From the NCBI RefSeq assembly GCF_963855985.1, contig NC_087106.1, positions 6,679,001 to 6,743,000 of the forward strand: DNA of 64,000 nucleotides, written 5' to 3'. The notes under the pieces were generated by a model. It ran no database searches and had not been told where the DNA came from. It saw nothing but the letters and a program-made list of their open reading frames with translations. This stretch comes from Ostrinia nubilalis. Taxonomy: Eukaryota > Arthropoda > Insecta > Lepidoptera > Crambidae. Shown here piece by piece: positions 13,525 through 23,388 of this stretch. The stretch's first letter is position 1. Each line of letters begins with the position of its first letter. A program made the translations under genes and the position numbers.

Positions 13525-13566
13525 AGACTTAGGCAAGTGTTATGAATCCGCAAGCATGTTACGGGA

Positions 13567-13641
13567 TTATGGTTGAGCACCAACTTACTTTAACTTTGAC
13601 AAACGTGAAAAATCTGTCAAACTCCATACAAAATACACTGG
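13567..13641. mobile_element. MITE, left half (split by the BEL/Pao insertion)
   Basis: Sequence from GGTTGAGCACCAACTTAC to ACACTGG matches one half of the palindromic element seen whole at 41876-41985 (ends GGCTGAGTTGCACC). The other half resumes at 20013, right after the LTR element. Confidence 0.75.
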
Positions 13642-13816
13642 TGAAGGGGGGCCAGGTATATTTTGAAGTAAAAATGCGAAATAATTTCAACAGACGTGTG
13701 TACTGATCGGTTCCACAAGGCAGAGAGAGAAACTTAAAAAATATAGGGTGTACGACGGTTGGCACCACTGTCAATGTCACAATTTTTATATAGGGTATCA
13801 CTCGCGATCGCGAACA
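13642..13816 (-). repeat. BEL/Pao 3' LTR
   Basis: 175 bp, TG at one end and CA at the other, identical by eye to the copy at 19838-20012. The last six codons and the stop of gag-pol (13798-13800) lie inside it. A short G-run (CGGGGGCA on the - strand, 13817-13824) precedes it as a possible polypurine tract. Confidence 0.95.
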
Positions 13817-16800
13817 TGCCCCCGCGCGTTGAAGGCTCGTCCTTCAACCGAAACGTCTTCTTCTGGGAGCAACGGAACAATCTTGCTGAAGCTACGCCGT
13901 ACGATGCCGTTTGCAGTCTGTATGTCAGCAACTCGACAGATCCCATCACTGGCACCAGGAAAGACTTTGACAATACGCCCAAGTTTCCATTTTAGAGGTG
14001 GAAGTCCATCTTCTTTCAGCAGAACAAGCGTGTCGACTTCTAGGGAGTACTTGCATGAATGCCATTTGGCTCTTTGCTGAAGTTCTGCAATGTACTCTTT
14101 GCTCCATCTCGTCCAAAAGTGTTGGCGTAATTGCTCAATGCGTTGAAATCGTGATAACCTGCTGATGGGGCAGTCTGCGTAGCTGGAGTTCGGCAGGGCG
14201 GTGAGAGGGCGGCCGATGAGGAAGTGGCCGGGCGTGAGTGGCGTCAGGTCTGCGGGGTCCGATGACAACGGAGAGAGTGGCCGAGAGTTAAGTATCGCCT
14301 CGATTTGCACTAAAGTGGTAGTGAGCTCTTCAAACGTAAGATTACAATTTCCCAGCACTCTATTCAAATGAAATTTAACTGACTTAACGCCAGCCTCCCA
14401 GAGACCTCCAAAATTAGGACTATACGCAGGTATGAAATGAAAATTAATACTTTCCTGCGCTATGTCCGAAGCCAATGAATCACAATTGCCTTTCAAGAAT
14501 TTCGAAATCTCGTTAACCGCTCCTACGAATGAGGTACCGTTATCTGAAAATATGTGAGAGGGTTTTCCTCTGCGTGAGATGAATCTGCGCAGCGCGAGAA
14601 GGTAATTATTACTTGTTAAATCACCCACTAGCTCAAGGTGTACCGCTTTGGTCGTGAAACATACAAAAATTGCAATGTACGATTTAGTGAGTCTACAGCC
14701 ACGGCCTGTGCGATTAGCGACAGCCATAGGGCCTGCATAATCTACGCCTACACTATCAAATGGGTATCCACCTGGTTGAAGTCGCTGCTGCGGCAAATTT
14801 CCCATTAATGGGTTAAAAGTCTTACCCTTCATGCGATTACAACGTACGCATTGACGATAACATTTTCTTGCTAAGTTGCGGCCGCCTATCGGCCAGTAAG
14901 TTTCCCTGATGGTAGCCAATAGTAGTTGAGGGCCGGCATGCATCAATTTATTATGTTCATATTCAAAAATTAATTTAGTTACTAAATGAGTGGACTGTAT
15001 AATGATAGGATGTTTCTTTTCAAATGAAAATTCTGAATTATCTAAACGACCACCAACGCGAATTAAATTATTATCATCTAAGTAAACATTGAATTTAATT
15101 AGTGGGCTTTTACTAGGTAAATCCTTATTTTTCATTAATAAATCATATTCTGGGAATGATTGCATTTGCGATTGTTTTAAAATTACAATTAGTGCTTCAT
15201 CTAATTCACAAGCATTTAAGAAGCTTGTTGTTCGCATCGTTCCCTTTTTGCAATTATTTATGAATCTAAGCACATAAGCCACAGTGCGTTGAAGTCTAGA
15301 AAGTTTCGAAAAACGACTAAAATCAATAAATTTACTTTGAGTTTCACAGTTTACAATTAAAGTTACCTCCTTTCGAGTTTCAGGCAAATCACCGGCTGTA
15401 CTAGGCGCTGTTGGGGTTGCAGGCCAGTGCGATGGATCGCGTTTTAAATAATCTGGTCCGTGCCACCATGAATTAAGCGACTGAAGAGATTCTATGCTAA
15501 CTCCACGAGATATTAAATCTGCGGGATTCTCCTCAGACGGAACATGTCGCCAAGTACAGTCACCGGTTTTGTCTAAAACTTCGGCTATGCGATTGCGTAC
15601 GAATGGTTGCAACTTCGAAGGCAACATTTTGAGCCAACCAATGACGACCATTGAGTCTTTCCAAAAAATGACTTGGTTGACTTGCAATCGTAGTGCAGCA
15701 ATTGCTTTCTCGTACAAATGAGCACCCACTACGGCGCCGCATAGCTCGAGGCGTGGTATTGTTGTCGGCTTGATTGGAGCAACTCTACTCTTGGCAAGTA
15801 ATAAATGGACTGAGACCTCACCTTCACAATTAATGCTACGAACATACACACAGGAGCCGTACGCACGCTCAGACGCATCTGTGAAAATGTGTAATTCCAG
15901 CCGCGAAGCTGAATCACAGATAACACGTCGCGGTATGCGTAAGCTGTTTAGACCCGGGAGGCCTTGGACCAGCTCCGTCCAAGTTTGGTGTATGTCCACA
16001 GGTAGCTCATCATCCCAGGACAGTTTTTGTAGCCATAGTCTCTGTAATAGAATTTTCATGAGGATGACACAAGGTGAAAGAAGGCCTAATGGATCAAATA
16101 TTTTGGCAATTACAGAAAGTATATCACGCTTTGTGTTTCCTTTGGCTATTGAACTGATTGGAAAGTAAAATTCGTCTAAAACTGAGTGCCACCCGAGGCC
16201 CAGTGTTTTACCGGCGCCAGAGTCACAAATGTTTACATCGGGAGATGACTTATCAGTCTTAGGCAATAATTGAGGCTCATTGGACTTCCATTTTCTGAGA
16301 GGCATGCAAGCAGAGGCTAACTCAGCTGTTACTTGATTACGTATGTATAAAACTTGTTCAATTTCATCACCACCACTCAAGAAATCATCGACGTAAAAAT
16401 CATGGATAATGATTTCACCTATTTGAGAGTCTCTACATTCTAGACCAATTTGTTTTAGGCAACGAGTAGCGAGAAATGGAGCACTAGCGGTGCCGTAGCT
16501 TACCCGGTTCAAAGCATAACATTTCAGTTGCGAATTGGGATGATTTTGGTCACGCCAAATAATTTGTTGCAACGGTCTGTCTACGGCATCGACTTCTATG
16601 CATCTATACATTTTTTCTACGTCTGCTACAATCACATATTTATGCTGCCTAAATCGTAGAAGGATTGAAAGTAGGTCATCTTGAACTGTAGGCCCAATCA
16701 TTTGAAGCTGATTAAATGAAACACCTGTAGTGGTTGGACTACTTGCATTAAATACGACGCGAAGTTTGGTCGTAGTGCTACTTTCACGAAGAACTCCATG

Positions 16801-19140
16801 ATGAGGAATGAAATAATGAGGGACCGATGTGATCGGTTCGCACTCAGTCATGTGACCTAACGATTCGTATTCTACCATGAAGTCATTGTACATTTTACTA
16901 AATAACGAATCTTTTTTGAGTCGACGTTCTAATGATAACATACAATGTTTAGCTCGCTGATAAGAATCACCTAACACGCTTGGTGTTTGCTTTAATGGGA
17001 TCCTAACACAGAATCTACCGTCTGAGAGGCGAGTTGTATTTTTTACAAAATGTTCTTCACATTGCTTCTCCTCTGGAAAATAATGAGATGACTGAGGGCT
17101 AACTTCTTCGAGCTGCCAAAACCGCGTAAGTTGGGCTTGAATGTCATCTTCAGTGCAATGTGAAGTCAATGGATCAACCTGAGTAAAGTTGCATTTAATG
17201 TGTGGAAAATCAGATACACGACCGCGACTAACAGGGCCGGAGACTATCCATCCTAGTCTAGTTTCATAAAGTATTGGTTTTCCATCACCTAACTTAATGT
17301 TTTGCGAGCCTAAAATGTCCCAAAAAACATCAGCGCCGATGATCATATCAACGGCGGCGGGCGAATTAAACTGAGGGTCCGCTAAACAAATATCAGACGG
17401 AATGTTTAAATTCCTTACATTAATTTTACACCCGGGAACACTATCTGTGATCGACGGAAGAATAAAACAATTTAAGTTAATTGAATAAGTTTCACACAAA
17501 GACGTAATAGGCAAACGACACATTTTATTTATGTTCGATGTTTTATTATTTATACCTACGACGATTCTATCAGTGCGATCAGCTGGCAAGTTTAATTGTT
17601 TAAATAGCCGTTCGGTCAACAGGCACGACGTACTGCCGCTGTCTAAAATGGCGCGAGCGACGACTTCGCGATCATAACAGTCTCGCAGTTTTACTAATGC
17701 AGTCGACAACAAAACCTCACACTGATCTGACGCGTCGCATGCGGCGGAGACGCTTCCCGAGAGTGCAACGCTCGAACCATGCGCACCTGTAGGCATCGAG
17801 TTTTTTGTACGAGTGCCGTTATCGCAATCAGCTGTTTGGGCGCTAGTTATAGGTATAGGTGTAGACATTTGCTTTGATGCTCCTATCTCGTTAATGTGAA
17901 TGAGCGTATGGTGTTTGCGTTTGCATATTTTACAACCAGGACGCTTACATGAATTAGCATAATGTCCACTACGGAAACAATTAAAACATATCCTATAACT
18001 AGGCAGTAACTTATACCGTGCTTCGCTAGTCAATGCAAGAAACCTAGGACAATTGTTTAAAAAATGATTATCACTGCAATTAGGGCATGGTTTTAGTGAA
18101 CATGCATTCGAATCATTATTTTGATTGCTCTGATAAGATACCATTGCCTTTATTTTAGTTGCAGGTTTGCTCTTTGACATGATATTATTTTGTGATAGCT
18201 CAATAGTCTCAAGTAAGTCTGCGCGATTACGTATAAAACTAAGTAAGAATTCTAGACTTATTGGCTTATCATTAGGCAATGAACTCTTGTGTTCCTCCCA
18301 CTCACGATATGTTTTGGAGTCTAGCTTTTTTGTGATGATATAAATTAATAATGTATCCCAATGATCGACAGGTTCTCCTAGGGATTCTAAGGACCGCAAA
18401 TTCTTATTAACCTGATCGATAATTCCCTTTAAATTAATCGAGGATTCTTTTGTGATCGATTCAATGTTGAATAAAGCTGAAATGTGATTTTGTATCAATA
18501 AACGTTTGTTATCAAAACGATCACACAGGAGTTTCCACGCAACAGAATAGTTTTTAGCTGAAAACTCAATGGAATTAATTACCACAGCAGCTGACCCTTC
18601 CAAAGATGCCCTTAAATAGTGGAATTTATTTACCTCATCAATTTGATCGTTATTGTCAATTAAACTGGAAAAGGTGTCGTGAAATTCCATCCAAGTTTCA
18701 TATGAGCCACTAAATTTTGGCAATTGTATCGTGGGCAATTTAACAAGTTTTTGATTGTTGGAACGACTACCGATTGATTGCGCATCTAGTTTATCTTGTG
18801 ACTTACGATAACTGTCTAGAATTTCTTGTGCCTTGGCAAGGACGCGATAATAATTTCCTTCAAACTCATTCCGTTCACTAACTTGCAGATCATCATCACA
18901 CGCACACTCAATTTTCAACTGCACCTCATCGTATGAATCGTATAAATGTTCAACCTTACCGATTCGCAATTGTAACTCCCTGGCATCCTGACAACTTAGC
19001 GAGGATCCTTCCAAACCGGCCAAATGATTGGAAAATGCAGTGAGACGACCTTTTATGCTTCCACGTATCCTTTTTAAGTCCTTATCGTCCATCATTTTGG
19101 GAGACTGAGGTCGGCTTGGTACTTTCAATTCACTTGTCAT
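13798..19140 (-). CDS. BEL/Pao gag-pol polyprotein (1780 aa)
   Basis: A single frame encodes the structural and replication proteins of the retrotransposon. Gag (DUF1759-like) covers about residues 25-320, with PTIQLPKFSGSYETWMEF. Zinc-knuckle-like clusters lie at 352-364 and 385-412 (CFNCFRSGHYANSC). The aspartic protease motif is D500-S-G. RT covers about 790-960, with the YVDD catalytic box at 916-919. RNase H has D1088, E1132 and D1162. The integrase zinc finger is H1396, H1401, C1431, C1434, and the catalytic triad is D1467, D1533, E1582. A DUF5641-like C-terminal domain ends near 1765. The start is the first ATG (19138-19140), 697 bp inside the 5' LTR. No stop or frameshift and no missing catalytic residue is seen, so the protein looks functional. 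Smaller frames on the + strand across this interval are shadows. Confidence 0.96.
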   Translation of the reverse strand: MTSELKVPSRPQSPKMMDDKDLKRIRGSIKGRLTAFSNHLAGLEGSSLSCQDARELQLRIGKVEHLYDSYDEVQLKIECACDDDLQVSERNEFEGNYYRVLAKAQEILDSYRKSQDKLDAQSIGSRSNNQKLVKLPTIQLPKFSGSYETWMEFHDTFSSLIDNNDQIDEVNKFHYLRASLEGSAAVVINSIEFSAKNYSVAWKLLCDRFDNKRLLIQNHISALFNIESITKESSINLKGIIDQVNKNLRSLESLGEPVDHWDTLLIYIITKKLDSKTYREWEEHKSSLPNDKPISLEFLLSFIRNRADLLETIELSQNNIMSKSKPATKIKAMVSYQSNQNNDSNACSLKPCPNCSDNHFLNNCPRFLALTSEARYKLLPSYRICFNCFRSGHYANSCKRPGCKICKRKHHTLIHINEIGASKQMSTPIPITSAQTADCDNGTRTKNSMPTGAHGSSVALSGSVSAACDASDQCEVLLSTALVKLRDCYDREVVARAILDSGSTSCLLTERLFKQLNLPADRTDRIVVGINNKTSNINKMCRLPITSLCETYSINLNCFILPSITDSVPGCKINVRNLNIPSDICLADPQFNSPAAVDMIIGADVFWDILGSQNIKLGDGKPILYETRLGWIVSGPVSRGRVSDFPHIKCNFTQVDPLTSHCTEDDIQAQLTRFWQLEEVSPQSSHYFPEEKQCEEHFVKNTTRLSDGRFCVRIPLKQTPSVLGDSYQRAKHCMLSLERRLKKDSLFSKMYNDFMVEYESLGHMTECEPITSVPHYFIPHHGVLRESSTTTKLRVVFNASSPTTTGVSFNQLQMIGPTVQDDLLSILLRFRQHKYVIVADVEKMYRCIEVDAVDRPLQQIIWRDQNHPNSQLKCYALNRVSYGTASAPFLATRCLKQIGLECRDSQIGEIIIHDFYVDDFLSGGDEIEQVLYIRNQVTAELASACMPLRKWKSNEPQLLPKTDKSSPDVNICDSGAGKTLGLGWHSVLDEFYFPISSIAKGNTKRDILSVIAKIFDPLGLLSPCVILMKILLQRLWLQKLSWDDELPVDIHQTWTELVQGLPGLNSLRIPRRVICDSASRLELHIFTDASERAYGSCVYVRSINCEGEVSVHLLLAKSRVAPIKPTTIPRLELCGAVVGAHLYEKAIAALRLQVNQVIFWKDSMVVIGWLKMLPSKLQPFVRNRIAEVLDKTGDCTWRHVPSEENPADLISRGVSIESLQSLNSWWHGPDYLKRDPSHWPATPTAPSTAGDLPETRKEVTLIVNCETQSKFIDFSRFSKLSRLQRTVAYVLRFINNCKKGTMRTTSFLNACELDEALIVILKQSQMQSFPEYDLLMKNKDLPSKSPLIKFNVYLDDNNLIRVGGRLDNSEFSFEKKHPIIIQSTHLVTKLIFEYEHNKLMHAGPQLLLATIRETYWPIGGRNLARKCYRQCVRCNRMKGKTFNPLMGNLPQQRLQPGGYPFDSVGVDYAGPMAVANRTGRGCRLTKSYIAIFVCFTTKAVHLELVGDLTSNNYLLALRRFISRRGKPSHIFSDNGTSFVGAVNEISKFLKGNCDSLASDIAQESINFHFIPAYSPNFGGLWEAGVKSVKFHLNRVLGNCNLTFEELTTTLVQIEAILNSRPLSPLSSDPADLTPLTPGHFLIGRPLTALPNSSYADCPISRLSRFQRIEQLRQHFWTRWSKEYIAELQQRAKWHSCKYSLEVDTLVLLKEDGLPPLKWKLGRIVKVFPGASDGICRVADIQTANGIVRRSFSKIVPLLPEEDVSVEGRAFNARGHVRDRE

Positions 19141-19837
19141 CCTGGAATGTATACAATTGAAAACTTTTACTTATGTACTTAGTACTATTATACAATATCT
19201 ATAGAACGTTATAACAAATGAGTGAATTGAGGTGTGGAATAGATGCAATTATTAGAAAATATAAAAACAATTAATACGGAATTTGGATAAATTAATTAAA
19301 TTACAATGATTGGAAATTATTATTGAGACTAATATTCACAATAAATACGAAAATATAAAGTGGAATTATAACCTATAAAATCACGACCGTTACAGTGAGT
19401 GTTAAAATAATGATAATTTGGCTTAAACAAATACTAGATAAATTATTCGGCACTTAATTGCGAATGTATTAACAAAATAATAAGATTTAACTAGCTTAAC
19501 AGATTGCCAAATGTATCTACACTGCTAAATTTAAATTATAACGGGTAGGTAAATCGGTTACACAGTCATTATTTCACAAATTTTGCATAAAATACACATT
19601 AATGATTACTAACCTGATATATCCTTACAATTACAGTTAAAATATACCTTATTAGAGTGCTGGGTCCTAAAATTAATCACTTTTTATACCACTTTGCTCA
19701 CGCGTTTTATCCGTTGGACTTTGAACCTCGACCACTCTTTGACGACGCGCAATCCCCAATGCAAATAACTGCGCTTTCCGTGAAATCCTCGTAGCGGTTT
19801 CTCGATTGCAATAATAATCTGGCTCGATCCAGGACCA
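19141..19837 (-). other. BEL/Pao leader between 5' LTR and gag-pol
   Basis: About 700 bp of AT-rich leader between the primer-binding site and the gag ATG. It should hold the packaging signal; I see no coding sequence or clear secondary-structure motif. Confidence 0.6.
19819..19837 (-). other. Putative tRNA primer-binding site
   Basis: TGGTCCTGGATCGAGCCAG lies directly inside the 5' LTR and starts with the expected TGG. From memory it resembles the complement of the 3' end of insect tRNA-Tyr, but with a three-base insertion (GGA) after TGGTCCT, so the primer is uncertain. Confidence 0.5.
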
Positions 19838-20012
19838 TGAAGGGGGGCCAGGTATATTTTGAAGTAAAAATGCGAAATAATTTCAACAGACGTGTGTACT
19901 GATCGGTTCCACAAGGCAGAGAGAGAAACTTAAAAAATATAGGGTGTACGACGGTTGGCACCACTGTCAATGTCACAATTTTTATATAGGGTATCACTCG
20001 CGATCGCGAACA
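19838..20012 (-). repeat. BEL/Pao 5' LTR
   Basis: Identical to the 3' LTR. On the - strand it opens with the palindrome TCGCGATCGCGA. A TATA box, TATATAAA, follows at 19981-19988, placing transcription initiation a little further into the LTR. Confidence 0.95.
19981..19988 (-). promoter_or_regulatory. TATA box in the 5' LTR
   Basis: TATATAAA on the - strand, about 25 bp from the outer edge of the 5' LTR, in a sensible position for the U3 promoter of this short LTR. Confidence 0.55.
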
Positions 20013-20055
20013 ACTGGTTATAGTTACGATCAAATTTAGATGGTGCAACTCAGCC
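20013..20055. mobile_element. MITE, right half
   Basis: ACTGGTTATAGTTACG... to GATGGTGCAACTCAGCCTTA completes the palindromic MITE interrupted at 13641. The terminal GGTGCAACTCAGCC is the inverted-repeat end shared with the copies at 31880-31922 and 41876-41985. Confidence 0.75.
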
Positions 20056-20342
20056 TTATTCTTTACGGTTAGGTATGATTACACTACGACATTTATGAAG
20101 GTAGGTACGTATAGGTACCTCCATTAACATTCATGGCATTAACAATTATCTCACGTTCACAGCAAATTATTCCCATAATTTAACTACCATCTGAGTTTTG
20201 ATGAACTGGCTGTTCTAACCACCCTTTGCCTCGTTTAAAAAAACGCCTAATTACATAAGCACCATTAGACACGCCGAAAAAAGGTTGAGTTTAAGCGCCA
20301 TTAGTTAATCGCGTCGCTCGATTAGTCGAGAGAGATGGGAGC

Positions 20343-20846
20343 GAGCTGAGCTGACCTGCCTTAGCCCGGATAAATACCGGACAGATTACAAGGCAGGAGG
20401 TGAAATAAAGCACTCATTAACAATTTACCAAGACATTTTACTGGTAGGTACTACGGAAAGCCGAAAGCAAATGGCCCTAGTCCATCTAGTGTGGGCCTAA
20501 TCCTCCATTTGCCGTGCTCATTTTCTCATGACCTGACGATGATGATGATGAAGCGATGGAAGCTGAGCTGACCTGCCTTAGCCGGATAAATACCCGGACA
20601 GACTACAAGGCAGGAGGTGAAATAAAGCACTCATTAACAATTTACCAAGACATTTTACTGGTAAATACTACGGAAAGCCGAAAGCAAGTGTCCCTAGTCC
20701 ATATAGTGTGGGCCTAATCCTCCATTTGCCGTGCTCATTTTCTCATGACCTGACGATGATGATGATGGAGCGATGGGAGCGAGCTACAAGGCAGGAGGTG
20801 AAATAAAGCACTTAAACCAAGACATTTTACTGGCACTACGGAAAGC
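20343..20846 (+). repeat. 217-bp tandem array of RTE 3'-tail units
   Basis: Unit 1 (from about 20346) and unit 2 (from about 20563) are near-identical. Each runs from CTGAGCTGACCTGCC through CCTCCATTTGCCGTGCTCAT to a GATGATGATG run. A third, shortened unit starts near 20768. The distal part of each unit matches the tail after the RTE fragment at 20846-21180, so the units are internally deleted RTE ends. Confidence 0.8.
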
Positions 20847-21180
20847 AATACGGGCACATAGCTCGTAAAGACGATGGCCGTTGGGGCAGAAAAGTTCTCG
20901 AGTGGCGACCACGGGCTGGCGTGCGTGGGCAGGCCTCCTACTAGGTGGACCGACGATCTGAGAAAGGTCACGGGAAGAGCCTGGATGCGGGCAGCACAGG
21001 ACCGTTCATTGTGGAGAACCTTGGGGAGACCTTTGTCCAGCAGTGGACGTCATTTGGCTGAAACGAACTACGGAAAGCCAAAAGGAGGTGACAGGCCTCC
21101 CTAGCCCTCTAACGTGGGCTCAATCCTCCATTTGCCTTGCTCATGCAGTGAAGACCAAAATGACCTGACAATGATGATGC
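20846..21180 (+). mobile_element. RTE-type LINE 3' fragment
   Basis: Encodes the ORF2 C-terminus (GRPPTRWTDDLRKVTGRAW, then MRAAQDRSLWRTL), ending FVQQWTSFG-stop in a neighbouring frame. A tail with ACTACGGAAAGCC and an ATGATGATG run follows. It is heavily 5'-truncated and non-functional. Confidence 0.8.
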
Positions 21181-22214
21181 CAAAGGAAAGTCGAACATTG
21201 GGGATTGTGAGATTTATCTCTCATCAAGGATGACACTTCCAGAAAATTGAATGAAGAACACGACTACTATGAACATTAAAGATATTTGAACCGATGGAAC
21301 TGTAACCAACACAGCTTTGGCGACTCTCTCTGAACTCTGAGAATATTACACGACGAACATGAGACTTATTACAGACCAAACGATACAAGAAGATTCTATC
21401 TTCATCTCTATCTTTAAACCAACTACTTCAGTTAAAGGAGTAGCTATACTGTATTATAATGCCTAATAGTCGAGTCATTCCTACGATATACTTAACCAAG
21501 TATCTAATGAGACGTGAAGCTTACGCCCGTTACCTATTAGCCATATCATGTCCGCTACTGGATGACCAGGAAGTAAGAACCCCTTTACTAAGCAGTTTTT
21601 CTCCATCAAGGGCGCACTAAGATGCTTGTCAAGCAGCTCTAAGGTCGATAGTAGGTAATATATGTCATGGACTAGATAAGAATTCAAACATTATAAGACA
21701 TTTGAAAACTACTTTTTTTGGCTCTCAAAAAAGGTTTTCGGTCTAGATTGATGAAAACAGAAATGGGGAGGGTAAATAATCTTGTTTACCGTTATAAAAG
21801 TTTTTGTTGCAAAATCCCGTGGAGAGATAATTAAGAAATGTTTGAATACAGAAAGCACAATAATTAACACGCAAAAGATTCCATATTCTATTAAAAATAC
21901 AAGTTTAAGTTCAGTATCCAATCTGCTCTCATCTGCTACACCCTACTTATATTAACTTGATCGCAAAATCGGTTGCATCACGGAAACCGATTTGCAGTGC
22001 AATGCGATTAGGCGTCGGGCGACGCGATCCGGCTTCGACACGTAATCACGTAGATGTCTCTACCTGCAGAAATCAAATTATTAGATGACATGATCGGCAT
22101 CAATTACTAGAATCTAATTGTCGAAATATCAAAATAAAGAAAATACAAATATCTTAATCGAATCAAATGTAACGTTTCTGAATCGATTTTTCTTTTCAGA
22201 ATTTAGCAATGTAT
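21181..22214. other. Intergenic, no gene recognised
   Basis: Weakly structured AT-rich DNA. Short frames on the - strand (21481-21687, 21709-21921) have no recognisable motif. Confidence 0.5.
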
Positions 22215-22219
22215 AGTTA

Positions 22220-22360
22220 TGTCACCGTAAAATTGTGAATTCCGTCAGATTATAATCTGACGTAGTTAAATTACAATCTAACCTAACCTAACCCACTGTT
22301 AGTTTACAATCTAACGAGTTATATTATAAACTGACAGAGTTCACAATTTCACGTTGACAG
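22220..22360. mobile_element. Palindromic MITE with a short TTAGG-like run at its centre
   Basis: CGTAAAATTGTGAATTCCGT (22226) pairs with the reverse complement ending 22353 (CTGACAGAGTTCACAATTTC), and inner segments also pair. CTAACCTAACCTAACCC near 22277 gives three units resembling the insect telomere repeat. Confidence 0.65.
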
Positions 22361-22617
22361 TTACACTACGATAACTGTATTATTTCTACGCTGCAAACCT
22401 TTAATTGCGATTTTAAAAGTAGCTTTCATTTCTGAAACTAGTTACCTACCTATCATTTTTCCCGGTTACACATCGTTGCCTCCATCCGTTCCTAGCAATA
22501 TTTATCTTCAGCTTTAAGGATCCATCTTAAAAATCCAGGGCATCGAGAAACCCATTTGCTGCAATCGCGAGCGGTCCGATCGACCGGCTGATGGCAATTT
22601 GACGCGCCACCTCGCGG

Positions 22618-22690
22618 AAATATTGCGGCGCTTATTACTGCAGTCAGCTAGCGAGCTATGATCAGGATCGGGGCCATATTTGCAGAGAGG
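22618..22690 (+). repeat. Degenerate interspersed repeat, copy 1
   Basis: TATTGCGGCGCTTATTACTG, CAGTCAGCTAGCGAGC, GGATCGGGGCCATATTTGCA. It shares order and spacing with the copies at 23034-23138 and 23290-23388. Confidence 0.6.
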
Positions 22691-22837
22691 GCACTACTAT
22701 TAAAAGTACCTTAATGAAAAAGGGCTACTATAAAGTCGATTATTATTTAAAAGATAAAAATGTTTGGGATGCGTAACTGTCTAGCTCGCATAAATATTTA
22801 TAACTATGTATTTTTAAAGCCTGTAAACCTTTGAAAA

Positions 22838-22993
22838 AGAGGCTGACAATAGTGACTGAGTTTCTTGCGCAGCTTCTTCTCAGCACTGGCCCATTTATTG
22901 TCTTGAAGCAGTGGTAGGGTTAATACTGGGACGTGTAAAAGTGCTTTTTTAAAGCCTATTTGCAGAAATAAATGAGTTTTATGAGTTTTTATT
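22838..22993 (+). mobile_element. LINE/SINE tail, copy A
   Basis: TAGTGACTGAGTTTCTTGCG...CAGCACTGGCCCATTTATTG...GTAGGGTTAATACTGGG, ending GCAGAAATAAATGAG. The same tail recurs at 56854-56995. No coding sequence. Confidence 0.65.
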
Positions 22994-23033
22994 AGTAGGT
23001 ATTAACGCTGCATTAGCTTTGCTTGTAGGCTTT

Positions 23034-23138
23034 TGTCACACATTTCAAAAAAAAAATTGCGGCGTTTAACACCGCTGTCAGCTAGCGAACTAGGAACCTG
23101 GATCGGAGACATATTTGCAGTGAGGTATTAGATATGTT
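23034..23138 (+). repeat. Degenerate interspersed repeat, copy 2
   Basis: Shares TTGCGGCG, CTGTCAGCTAGCGAAC, GATCGGAGACATATTTGCAG and TGAGGTATTAGATAT with copies 1 and 3. Upstream similarity to copy 3 begins at CACACATTTCAAAAA. Confidence 0.6.
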
Positions 23139-23154
23139 AATAATACCAGCCGGG

Positions 23155-23251
23155 CTAGGATGCGCGCCCTGATAACTTTTATCGACGTCAAAATGTATGG
23201 ACAAAATCGATAAAATGGCGTGATAACCGCTTATCGTGGCGCGCTTCCTAG
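23155..23251. mobile_element. 97-bp palindromic MITE
   Basis: The ends CTAGGATGCGCGCCCTGATA and (reverse complement of the right end) CTAGGAAGCGCGCCACGATA form 21-bp inverted repeats. The interior has TTTTATCGACGTCAAAATG. A truncated relative lies at 37973-38030. Confidence 0.7.
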
Positions 23252-23289
23252 GCCTACACGTAGCATTTAATATTTTCCTTATTATAATC

Positions 23290-23388
23290 TTCACACACTT
23301 CAAAAAGAAATATTGCAGCGCTTCTTCAGTCAGCTAGGGAACTGGATCGGGGACATATTTGCAGTGAGGTATTAGATATTAATATTAG
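23290..23388 (+). repeat. Degenerate interspersed repeat, copy 3
   Basis: CACACACTTCAAAAAGAAAT, then the block CAGTCAGCTAGGGAACTGGA and CATATTTGCAGTGAGGTATT. It sits 256 bp after copy 2. Confidence 0.6.

Larger units (their letters stand above)
13642..20012 (-). mobile_element. Complete BEL/Pao LTR retrotransposon
   Basis: 6371-bp element with two identical 175-bp LTRs (13642-13816 and 19838-20012), TG...CA ends, and a perfect 5-bp target duplication ACTGG (13637-13641 and 20013-20017). One unbroken gag-pol frame fills the interior. Domain order gag, zinc knuckles, protease, RT, RNase H, integrase, without an envelope frame, is that of BEL/Pao. Identical LTRs and an intact frame indicate a very recent insertion, possibly an active copy. 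Confidence 0.96.

Noticed and set aside
13642..13816. Envelope gene after pol (errantivirus-like)
   Set aside because: The gag-pol stop lies inside the 3' LTR, so there is no room for an envelope frame.
15089..16168. Several + strand open frames inside 13.8-19.1 kb
   Set aside because: Antisense shadows of the intact gag-pol frame.
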